DNA from: DASRHK01 sp035650495
Lineage (GTDB): Bacteria; Pseudomonadota; Gammaproteobacteria; Nevskiales; Nevskiaceae
Length of the DNA stretch: 31,155 nt
Direction of reading: 5' to 3'
Assembly: GCA_035650495.1 (NCBI GenBank)
Contig: DASRHK010000142.1
Span: forward strand, 1 to 31,155
Shown here in pieces: positions 22,239 to 28,810 of the stretch. The notes beneath the pieces were generated by a model. That model was not told the origin of the DNA and did no database searches. It saw only the letters and a list, made by a program, of their open reading frames with translations. Every line of letters starts with the position of its first letter. Position 1 is the first letter of the stretch. The position numbers and the translations under genes were made by a program.

Positions 22239-22259
22239 CGGCTCCCCCCGTGATTTCCG

Positions 22260-23240
22260 TCAGATGTGATGCAGCGACTCGATCAACTGGCGCGTTCGTC
22301 GCGCTCTGGCCTCATGGTCGGCGATGCCCGCCACCTCGTCAACCAGCTTCTGGTTGAGGTGCGGCGCGAAGATGCTGATGAAGTCGTACATGTAGCCGCG
22401 CAGGAACATGCCGCGGCGGAAGCCGATGTGCGTGGTCGAGGGCTCGAACAGATGGCTCGCGTCCAGCCGGACCAGGTCCTTGTCGACCTTGGGGTCGTAG
22501 GCCATGTCGGCGACGATGCCGATGCCGAGCCCGAGCCGGACGTAGGTCTTGATCACGTCGGCGTCGACGGCGGTGAGCACGACGTCGGGTTTCAGGCCGT
22601 GCGCGGCGAACGCTTGATCGAGCTTGGATCGACCGGTGAAGCCGAAGGTGTAGGTGACGATCGGATGCTCGGCGATGTCCTTCAGCGCAACCTTCTTCTT
22701 GCCCGCGAGCGGATGCCCAGGCTTCACCAGCACGCAGCGGTTCCAGTGATAGCAGGGAAGCATCACCAGCTGATCGAAATGCTCCATCGCTTCGGTCGCG
22801 ATCGCGAAATCGGTGACGCCGTCGGCGGCGAGCTTGGCGATCTGCGGCGGCGATCCCTGATGCAGGTGCAGGGAGACCTTCGGATAGCGCGCCTTGAACT
22901 TCTGGATCACCGGCGGCAGCGCGTAACGTGCCTGCGTGTGCGTCGTCGCGATCGAGAGGTCACCGCGATCCTGGTCGCGGAATTCCTCCGCGATGTTGGT
23001 GATGTTGTCGACTTCGGCGAGCAGGCGCTCGGTGTACTCGAGGATGCGCTTGCCGGCGGCGGTGACTTCCGACAGATGCTTGCCGTTGCGCAGGAAGATG
23101 TCGACGCCGAGCTCGTCCTCGAGCATGCGGATCTGCTTGGACACGCCGGGCTGCGAGGTGAACAGCGCCTCGGCGGCGGCGGTGACGTTGAGCCCGCGCT
23201 TGGCAACTTCGTTGATGTAGCGGAGCTGACGCAGCTTCAT
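22260..23240 (-). CDS. cysB: CysB-type LysR regulator of sulfur assimilation
   Basis: A 326-aa LysR regulator. CysB activates cysteine-biosynthesis and sulfate-assimilation genes and responds to N- or O-acetylserine. The winged HTH is at about residues 2-60 (LRYINEVAKRGLNVTAAAEALFTSQPGVSKQIRMLEDELG, in two stretches). The effector domain shows TTHTQARYALPPVIQKF, LHQGSPPQI and YTFGFTGRSKLDQAF, diagnostic of the CysB/Cbl group. Length matches CysB (about 324 aa). It is divergent from cysG, with 66 bp between the two ATGs, a classical arrangement for local regulation. The -10 hexamers for the two directions appear to overlap, which would make expression mutually exclusive or CysB-controlled. Confidence 0.92.
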   Translation of the reverse strand: MKLRQLRYINEVAKRGLNVTAAAEALFTSQPGVSKQIRMLEDELGVDIFLRNGKHLSEVTAAGKRILEYTERLLAEVDNITNIAEEFRDQDRGDLSIATTHTQARYALPPVIQKFKARYPKVSLHLHQGSPPQIAKLAADGVTDFAIATEAMEHFDQLVMLPCYHWNRCVLVKPGHPLAGKKKVALKDIAEHPIVTYTFGFTGRSKLDQAFAAHGLKPDVVLTAVDADVIKTYVRLGLGIGIVADMAYDPKVDKDLVRLDASHLFEPSTTHIGFRRGMFLRGYMYDFISIFAPHLNQKLVDEVAGIADHEARARRTRQLIESLHHI

Positions 23241-23272
23241 CGGCGCCCTCGATATTCTCAGCCGGTATGAAA

Positions 23273-23280
23273 AGTATAAT
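23273..23280 (+). promoter_or_regulatory. Overlapping divergent -10 boxes between cysB and cysG
   Basis: AGTATAAT contains a perfect TATAAT (23275-23280) for cysG and, on the minus strand, TATACT (23278-23273) for cysB. No good -35 is seen at 17 bp in either direction, as expected if an activator such as CysB is needed. The cysG start would be near 23287, leaving about 20 nt of leader. Confidence 0.45.
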
Positions 23281-23306
23281 GTCTATTCCTTCTCGCGGCG
23301 GCGGCG

Positions 23307-24680
23307 ATGAACCACTTCCCGATCTTCCTGCGGCTGCAAGGCGCGCGCGTGCTGGTCGTCGGCGGCGGCGAGGTCGCTGCGCGGAAGATCCGCTTGCTGC
23401 AGAGCGCCGGCGCCAGGATCGAGATCGTCGCCCACGAGCTGAACGAGGAGCTGGCGGCCCTCGTCGAGAAGAACGGCGCGAGCAAGGTCGCGGCGGAATT
23501 CGAAGCGGCGCAGCTTCGCGGTTGCCGTCTCGTGATCGCCGCGACCTCCGATCACGGTCTCAACGAGCGCGTCGCACAAGCTGCGGACGCTGCGGGAATC
23601 CCGGTCAACGTGGTCGACGACCGCTCGCGCGGAACGTTCATCACGCCGTCCGTGGTGAAGCGCGGACCGATCACCATCGCAATCTCCACCGCGGGCTCCG
23701 CGCCGGTGCTCGCGCGTCGCCTGCGCGAAAAGCTCGAGACGCTGTTGCCGGCCGAATACGGCCGCGTCGCGGATTTCATGGAGAAGCATCGCCCGCGCGT
23801 GAAGGAGCAGGTCGAGGACGGGCGCCGCGTTTGGGAGCGCTTCCTCGACAGCGGCGCGGTGGATCGGCTGCTCGCCGGCGATGAAGCCGCGGCTGAAGTG
23901 GAGCTCGAGAAGCTGCTCGCACAGAAAACGCCGGCGGGCGAGGTGTACCTCGTCGGTGCGGGTCCGGGCGATCCCGATCTCCTCACGTTCCGCGCGATCC
24001 GTCTCATGCAGCAGGCCGACGTCGTGCTGTACGACCGCTTGCTGACGCCGGGTATCTTGGATCTCGTGCGCCGTGACGCCGAGCGCGTCTTCGTCGGCAA
24101 GGGACCGCGCCAGCACGAGATGTCCCAGGACGAGATCAATGCGCTGCTGGTGAAGCTCGCGAAGCAAGGCAAGCGCGTGCTGCGCTTGAAGGGCGGCGAT
24201 CCGTTCGTGTTCGGGCGCGGTGGCGAGGAGATCGAGTCGCTCGCTGCGGAGCGGATTCCGTTCCAGGTCGTTCCCGGCATCACCGCGGCGAACGGCTGTG
24301 CGGCCTATGCGGGAATTCCACTCACGCATCGCGCTTACGCGCAGACCTGCATCTTCGTGACCGGTCACGCGCGCAAGGACGGCGAGCTCGAGCTGCATTG
24401 GGATCAGCTCGCGCGCCGCGGGCAGACGCTGGTCATCTACATGGGGCTCGGCTCGCTGACGCAGCTCTGCGCGAAATTGATCGAGCACGGGTTGCCGAGC
24501 GACTGGCCGGCGGCGCTGATCGAGGAAGGCACGTCGACGCATCAACGCGTCGTCGCGGCGACGCTGGCTGATCTGCCGTCGAACGTCGCGTCGGCGCAGG
24601 TGAAGGGCGCGAGCCTCGTCATCGTCGGCGAAGTGGTGAAGCTGCACGATCGATTGCGCTGGTTCGGCGCGGGCGCGTGA
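23307..24680 (+). CDS. cysG: Siroheme synthase (trifunctional)
   Basis: A 457-aa fused enzyme making siroheme from uroporphyrinogen III; siroheme is the cofactor of sulfite and nitrite reductases. The N-terminal half (1-205) is precorrin-2 dehydrogenase/ferrochelatase. It has the NAD-binding VLVVGGGEVAARK (15-27), NVVDD (101-105, catalytic Asp) and ISTAGSAPVLAR (126-137, the phospho-Ser region). The C-terminal half is uroporphyrinogen-III methyltransferase: VYLVGAGPGDPDLLT (213-227), YDRLL, LKGGDPFVFGRGGEE and VVPGITAANGCAAYAGIPLTHR (in parts). Full length for CysG. The start ATG 23307 has only a weak GCGG-type ribosome-binding site. Divergent from cysB, which probably regulates it. Its stop overlaps the GTG of the nuclease gene (GTGA). 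Confidence 0.95.
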   Translation: MNHFPIFLRLQGARVLVVGGGEVAARKIRLLQSAGARIEIVAHELNEELAALVEKNGASKVAAEFEAAQLRGCRLVIAATSDHGLNERVAQAADAAGIPVNVVDDRSRGTFITPSVVKRGPITIAISTAGSAPVLARRLREKLETLLPAEYGRVADFMEKHRPRVKEQVEDGRRVWERFLDSGAVDRLLAGDEAAAEVELEKLLAQKTPAGEVYLVGAGPGDPDLLTFRAIRLMQQADVVLYDRLLTPGILDLVRRDAERVFVGKGPRQHEMSQDEINALLVKLAKQGKRVLRLKGGDPFVFGRGGEEIESLAAERIPFQVVPGITAANGCAAYAGIPLTHRAYAQTCIFVTGHARKDGELELHWDQLARRGQTLVIYMGLGSLTQLCAKLIEHGLPSDWPAALIEEGTSTHQRVVAATLADLPSNVASAQVKGASLVIVGEVVKLHDRLRWFGAGA

Positions 24681-25534
24681 GACGCGCGCGGATCCCGCGG
24701 CGTCTGACGCCGATCTCGCTGCTCGTCGCGGCGGCGGCCTTCATCTGGTTCTGGATCGCGCCGACGTCGTCGCCCGACGTGTTCGCGGGATTCCCGCACA
24801 TCGAGGACCGCTGGCTGCGCTGGTCGACGCATGTCCTGCAGAACCCAGGTTTCGCGATCGGCTACAGCGAGTGGTATCGCGATCCGCTCTGGGTTGCGTT
24901 CCGCGCGCATGCGCTGCCGCCGGGCGAGTCGCCGGGTCGGCGCGATCACTTCGACGTCGATTCGCGCACGCTGGCGCGCGTGTCGAGCGAGGACTATCGC
25001 GCGTCCGGCTTCGATCGCGGCCATCTCGCGCCGAATTTCCTGATGGCCCGGCTGTACGGAGAGCGCGCGCAGACCGCGACCTTCCTCATGAGCAACATCA
25101 CGCCGCAGAAGCCGCGGCTCAATCAGCTGCTGTGGCAGCGCATCGAGGAAGCGGAGGCCGACATCGTCGCGCCGCACGCGAAAGAGCTCTGGGTGATCAC
25201 CGGTCCGGTGTTCGATCGCGACGCGCGGCTGCGCTCGGGCGTGGAGATCCCCAGTGCGTTCTTCCGGATCTGGCTCGATCGCGATGCGCAAGGGGCGCTG
25301 CACGCGATCGCGTTTCTCGCGCCGCAGAGCGTCCATGGCGACGAGACGTTGACGAAGTTCGTCGTCACCGTGCGCGACGTGGAAGAAAAGTCCGGACTCG
25401 ATTTCTTTCCCGAGCTTCCCAGCGACGAGCAGGATCGGATCGAGAGCGTGGCGGCGCCGGCGTACTGGCTGATCCCGCGCTTCGCCGATGCGCCGCCGCG
25501 TTACGCCGAGAACTTCCGCGACCGCGATGAGTAG
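24677..25534 (+). CDS. Membrane-anchored DNA/RNA non-specific endonuclease (NUC1/EndoG-like)
   Basis: A 285-aa beta-beta-alpha-metal nuclease. Basic N-terminal residues then a hydrophobic segment (about 11-29) make a signal anchor, so the catalytic domain is periplasmic. The DRGHLAPN motif (113-120) carries the general-base His116. SNITPQKPRLNQLLW (139-153) supplies the metal-binding Asn, followed by IEE. The start GTG 24677 overlaps the cysG stop by 4 nt, so the two are translationally coupled, although their functions seem unrelated. The stop TAG (25532-25534) abuts the stop of dxs on the other strand. The likely role is degradation of extracellular or periplasmic nucleic acid. Confidence 0.9.
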   Translation: MRRARIPRRLTPISLLVAAAAFIWFWIAPTSSPDVFAGFPHIEDRWLRWSTHVLQNPGFAIGYSEWYRDPLWVAFRAHALPPGESPGRRDHFDVDSRTLARVSSEDYRASGFDRGHLAPNFLMARLYGERAQTATFLMSNITPQKPRLNQLLWQRIEEAEADIVAPHAKELWVITGPVFDRDARLRSGVEIPSAFFRIWLDRDAQGALHAIAFLAPQSVHGDETLTKFVVTVRDVEEKSGLDFFPELPSDEQDRIESVAAPAYWLIPRFADAPPRYAENFRDRDE

Positions 25535-27427
25535 TTAATTGGCGCGCTGCTGCGCGCGCTCGTCGAGATCCTTGGCGCGGATGCGCTTCTGGATCGCGCG
25601 GAGAATGCCCGTCGCGTCGAGACCGCACTGCACCAGCAACTCCTCGCGCGCGCCGTGCTCGACGAAGTGATCCGGCAATCCGAGATTGAGCACGGGCACC
25701 AGGTGGTGCTGCATCGCCAGCACTTCATTGACGGCGCTACCCGCGCCACCCAGGCGGGCGTTGTCCTCGACGGTCACGAGCAGATCGCTCGATTGCGAGA
25801 GCTCGAGCACGAGCTCGTGATCGATCGGCTTCACGAAGCGCATGTCGGCGACGGCGGCGTCGAGGATCTCTGCGGCTTCCAGCGCCGGCTGCACCATCGC
25901 CCCGAAAGCGAGGATGGCGACGCGCGGACGCCGACGTCCGCGCGCTTCGCGCAGCATGCGGCCTTTGCCGATCGGCAAGGGCTCGAGGTCGCGCTGGATC
26001 TTCGCACCGGTCGCGAGGCCGCGCGGATAACGGATCGCGCTCGGCTGATTCAGAGACAGTCCGGTCGACAGCATGCGCCAGCAATCGGCTTCGTCCGACG
26101 GGGCCATTACCACCATGTTCGGAACGCAGCGGAGATAAGACAGATCGAACGCGCCATGATGCGTGGCGCCGTCCTGGCCGACGAGGCCACCGCGATCGAG
26201 CGCGAACACCACCGGCAGGTTCTGCACGGCCACGTCGTGGATCAGCTGGTCGTAGGCGCGCTGCAGGAACGTCGAGTAGATCGCCACGATCGGCCGCGCA
26301 CCTTCGCACGCCATGCCAGCCGCGAGCGTCACCGAATGCTGCTCGGCGATGCCGACGTCGTAGTACCGCTCCGGGAATTTCCGCGAGAACTCGACGAGCC
26401 CGGAGCCTTCGCGCATCGCAGGCGTGATGCCGACGACGCGGGAATCGCGGCTCGCGGCTTCGCACAGCCAATCGCCGAACACCTGCGTGTAGCTCGGGAT
26501 CGCGCCAGCCTTCTTCGGCGGGAATTCACCCGTGACAGGATCGAACTGCGTGACGCCGTGGTACTTGATCGGATCGGCTTCGGCCGGCTCGAAGCCCTTG
26601 CCCTTCATCGTGATCACGTGCAGCAGGCGAGGGCCAGGCTGATCCTTCAAGCGCTCGAGCGCGCCGGTGAGCGCGTTGAGATCGTGGCCGTCGATCGGTC
26701 CGTGATACGCGAAGCCCAGCGTCTGGAACAGCGCGCCCGGATCGTCGAGGTGCGCTTCGTTGTGCTCTTCGTCGTCGCAGACGCGCGGAGGCCGCGCGTG
26801 ATGCGGCGCCTGCGCGAGGCCGAGCTTCTTCACCAATCGCGCCGAGTAGTCGCGCAGCGCGCCGACGTTCTCGGAGATCGACATGTCGTTGTCGTTGTAG
26901 ATGACGAGCAGGTCGAGACCGAGATGGCCCGCGTGGTTGAGCGCCTCGTAGGCCATGCCGGCCGTCATGCCGCCATCGCCGATCACCGCGACGACGCGAC
27001 GGGAGTCGCCTTTGGCACGCAGCGCGGCGCACATTCCGGTCGCGGCCGAGATCGCCGTGCTCGAGTGGCCGACGCCGAACGTGTCGTACTCGCTTTCCTT
27101 GCGATGGCAGAACGGATGCAAGCCGTCGAGGCGGCGGATCGTCTCGAGCTGCGCGCGGCGTCCGGTCAGGATCTTGTGCGGATACGCCTGATGGCCGACG
27201 TCCCACACGAGCCGATCCTGCGGCGTGTTGAAGCAGCGGTGCAGGGCGAGCGTCAGCTCCACCGTGCCCAGATTGGCCGCGAAATGCCCGCCGACGCGGC
27301 CGAGCGTCTCGATCAGGCAGCGCCGCAGCTCCACGGCGAGGTGCGGGAGCTCCGAGGCCGGCAGCTTGCGCAGGTCCTCGGGCGAGTTCACGCGCCCAAG
27401 CAGGGAATATCCGGGGATGTCGGTCAT
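25535..27427 (-). CDS. dxs: 1-deoxy-D-xylulose-5-phosphate synthase
   Basis: A 630-aa thiamine-diphosphate enzyme condensing pyruvate and glyceraldehyde 3-phosphate, the first step of the MEP isoprenoid pathway. Seen: LVWDVGHQAYPHKILTGR, the HPFCHRKESEYDTFGVGHSS region, and the TPP/Mg motif GDGGMTAGMAYEALNHAG with YNDNDMSIS. VGIAEQHSVTLAAGMA carries the catalytic Glu, and ALDRGGLVGQDGATHHG follows. Full length for Dxs. ATG 27427 has AAAGAG upstream. It lies 65 nt downstream of ispA with an AT-centred hairpin between. It supplies IPP/DMAPP for the neighbouring IspA. Confidence 0.97.
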   Translation of the reverse strand: MTDIPGYSLLGRVNSPEDLRKLPASELPHLAVELRRCLIETLGRVGGHFAANLGTVELTLALHRCFNTPQDRLVWDVGHQAYPHKILTGRRAQLETIRRLDGLHPFCHRKESEYDTFGVGHSSTAISAATGMCAALRAKGDSRRVVAVIGDGGMTAGMAYEALNHAGHLGLDLLVIYNDNDMSISENVGALRDYSARLVKKLGLAQAPHHARPPRVCDDEEHNEAHLDDPGALFQTLGFAYHGPIDGHDLNALTGALERLKDQPGPRLLHVITMKGKGFEPAEADPIKYHGVTQFDPVTGEFPPKKAGAIPSYTQVFGDWLCEAASRDSRVVGITPAMREGSGLVEFSRKFPERYYDVGIAEQHSVTLAAGMACEGARPIVAIYSTFLQRAYDQLIHDVAVQNLPVVFALDRGGLVGQDGATHHGAFDLSYLRCVPNMVVMAPSDEADCWRMLSTGLSLNQPSAIRYPRGLATGAKIQRDLEPLPIGKGRMLREARGRRRPRVAILAFGAMVQPALEAAEILDAAVADMRFVKPIDHELVLELSQSSDLLVTVEDNARLGGAGSAVNEVLAMQHHLVPVLNLGLPDHFVEHGAREELLVQCGLDATGILRAIQKRIRAKDLDERAQQRAN

Positions 27428-27445
27428 GAAGGCTCTTTTTGTTGC

Positions 27446-27463
27446 GGCGCGATATTACGCGCC
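27446..27463 (-). promoter_or_regulatory. Hairpin-forming inverted repeat in the dxs leader
   Basis: GGCGCG and CGCGCC flank a 6-nt AT centre (ATATTA on the plus strand), 18 nt before the dxs ATG. No T-run follows on the minus strand, so it is not a standard terminator. It could be a regulator site or an RNA element tuning dxs translation. Confidence 0.35.
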
Positions 27464-27492
27464 ACCGCCAGCAATCGCCAGAGTGCCAAAGC

Positions 27493-28389
27493 TCACCGCT
27501 TGCGCCCCTGGATGTGCTCCGACAACCAGATCAACGGCGTGGCGCGCTCACCGAACGTGGCGAGGGCGCCACGGGCTTCTTCGAACAGGTTCGCCGCCCG
27601 TTGCTGCGCCGCGGGCAGGCCCATCACCAGCGGATAGGTCGACTTGTGGTGCGCCTTGTCCTTGCCTGCGGTCTTGCCGAGCGACGCGGTGTGGCCGGTC
27701 TCGTCGAGCACGTCGTCCTGGATCTGGAACGCGAGGCCGATGCACTTGCCGTAGCGATCGAGCGCTTCGAGATGACTCACGTTGAGCGGCGACTTCGCGT
27801 AGCACGCGATCAGCAGGCACGCGCGAATCAGGGCGCCCGTTTTATGGATGTGCAGCGCTTCGAGCTCCGCGAGGGTCAGCGCTCGCGCCTCGGCTTCCAG
27901 ATCGATCACCTGGCCGCCGACCATGCCGCGCGATCCGGCAGCCTCGGCGAGCAGGTCGATCATCTTCAAGCGCTGACGCGGATCGAGTCCGGCGTCGGCG
28001 TCGTGCGCAAGGACATAGAACGCCAGTGCTTGCAGCGCGTCACCGACGAGGACGGCGTGCGCTTCGTCGAACGCCTTGTGCACGGTCGGCTTGCCACGCC
28101 GCAGGTCGTCATCGTCCATGCAGGGCAGATCGTCGTGCACCAACGAATAAGCGTGCAGCAGCTCGACGGCACAGGCGGGCGCGTCGAGCGCTTCCGCGGG
28201 GACGTCGAGCACCTCGCCGGCTGCATAGATCAACAGCGCGCGCAGACGCTTGCCGCCGTCGCACGCGTAGCGCATCGCTTCGTGCAGGCGGGCGGGATGC
28301 TGATGCGCTGGCGGCAGCCAGCGGTCGAGGCTGTGCTGCAGTCGATCGAGATAAGCGGGAACGCGGCTCGCGAAAGCGCCGTCGCTCAA
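27493..28389 (-). CDS. ispA: Farnesyl diphosphate synthase (geranyltranstransferase)
   Basis: A 298-aa trans-isoprenyl diphosphate synthase making C10/C15 allylic diphosphates from IPP and DMAPP. First Asp-rich motif DDLPCMDDDD at 86-95, preceded by a small-chain-type position (AYSLVHDD). GGKRLR lies at 45-50, KTGALI at 183-188, and the second Asp motif DDVLDE at 225-230. TTG at 28389 is chosen: it overlaps the xseB stop (TTGA), GGGGA lies upstream, and it gives the usual IspA length, whereas the in-frame upstream extension is a shadow of xseB. The rare TTG start implies low expression and coupling to xseB. First motif lacks the usual GGG run before KR, which has D-G-G instead. Confidence 0.93.
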   Translation of the reverse strand: MSDGAFASRVPAYLDRLQHSLDRWLPPAHQHPARLHEAMRYACDGGKRLRALLIYAAGEVLDVPAEALDAPACAVELLHAYSLVHDDLPCMDDDDLRRGKPTVHKAFDEAHAVLVGDALQALAFYVLAHDADAGLDPRQRLKMIDLLAEAAGSRGMVGGQVIDLEAEARALTLAELEALHIHKTGALIRACLLIACYAKSPLNVSHLEALDRYGKCIGLAFQIQDDVLDETGHTASLGKTAGKDKAHHKSTYPLVMGLPAAQQRAANLFEEARGALATFGERATPLIWLSEHIQGRKR

Positions 28390-28625
28390 GGACGATCGTC
28401 CCCGTTGCCCGACGCGCTGCCCGATTCGAGCAGCGTCTTGATCCGGAGCTCGGCGGCGGTCAGCGCCTGCTGGCATTGGCGGCTGAGCTGGGTGCCGCGC
28501 TCGAACAGCTGTAGCGACTTCTCCAGCGTGAGATCCCCGCGCTCCATCGCCGCGACGATCTCCTCGAGCTCCTTCAGGGCGGATTCGAACTGCGCGACCG
28601 GCGAAGTGGCTTCGCTCTGGCTCAT
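28386..28625 (-). CDS. xseB: Exodeoxyribonuclease VII small subunit
   Basis: A 79-aa protein, standard for XseB, which binds XseA to form the single-strand exonuclease VII. Family signature FESALKELEEIVAAMERGDLT (in parts) followed by LEKSLQLFERGTQLSRQCQQAL is clear. ATG 28625 is chosen over in-frame upstream codons because XseB proteins begin shortly before this block; no strong Shine-Dalgarno is seen. It is the first gene of xseB-ispA-dxs, the typical gammaproteobacterial order, and its stop overlaps the TTG start of ispA. Confidence 0.94.
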   Translation of the reverse strand: MSQSEATSPVAQFESALKELEEIVAAMERGDLTLEKSLQLFERGTQLSRQCQQALTAAELRIKTLLESGSASGNGDDRP

Positions 28626-28726
28626 GGGCGTCGGCTGGAAAAGGGTGCGTAGTGTAGCGGCATCGCTCCGCGCCCGACCGACGGTCGCCCGCGCGCGACG
28701 GTAGGCAAATTCCGAGCCCATGTTGC

Positions 28727-28756
28727 TTGTTTTTAGCGACTCTTTGGCGCTAGCAT
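28727..28756 (+). promoter_or_regulatory. Candidate promoter for the Big-1 lipoprotein
   Basis: TTGTTT (28727-28732), 18-bp spacer, TAGCAT (28751-28756) in the 185-bp divergent gap between xseB and the lipoprotein. The AT-rich stretch around 28721-28750 contrasts with the surroundings. Predicted leader is about 48 nt. Nothing else is recognisable in the gap. Confidence 0.4.
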
Positions 28757-28810
28757 CCTTTCATTCGGAGTACATACGAGCCGCACTTGCCGCGGCACGC
28801 GAGGATTGAG

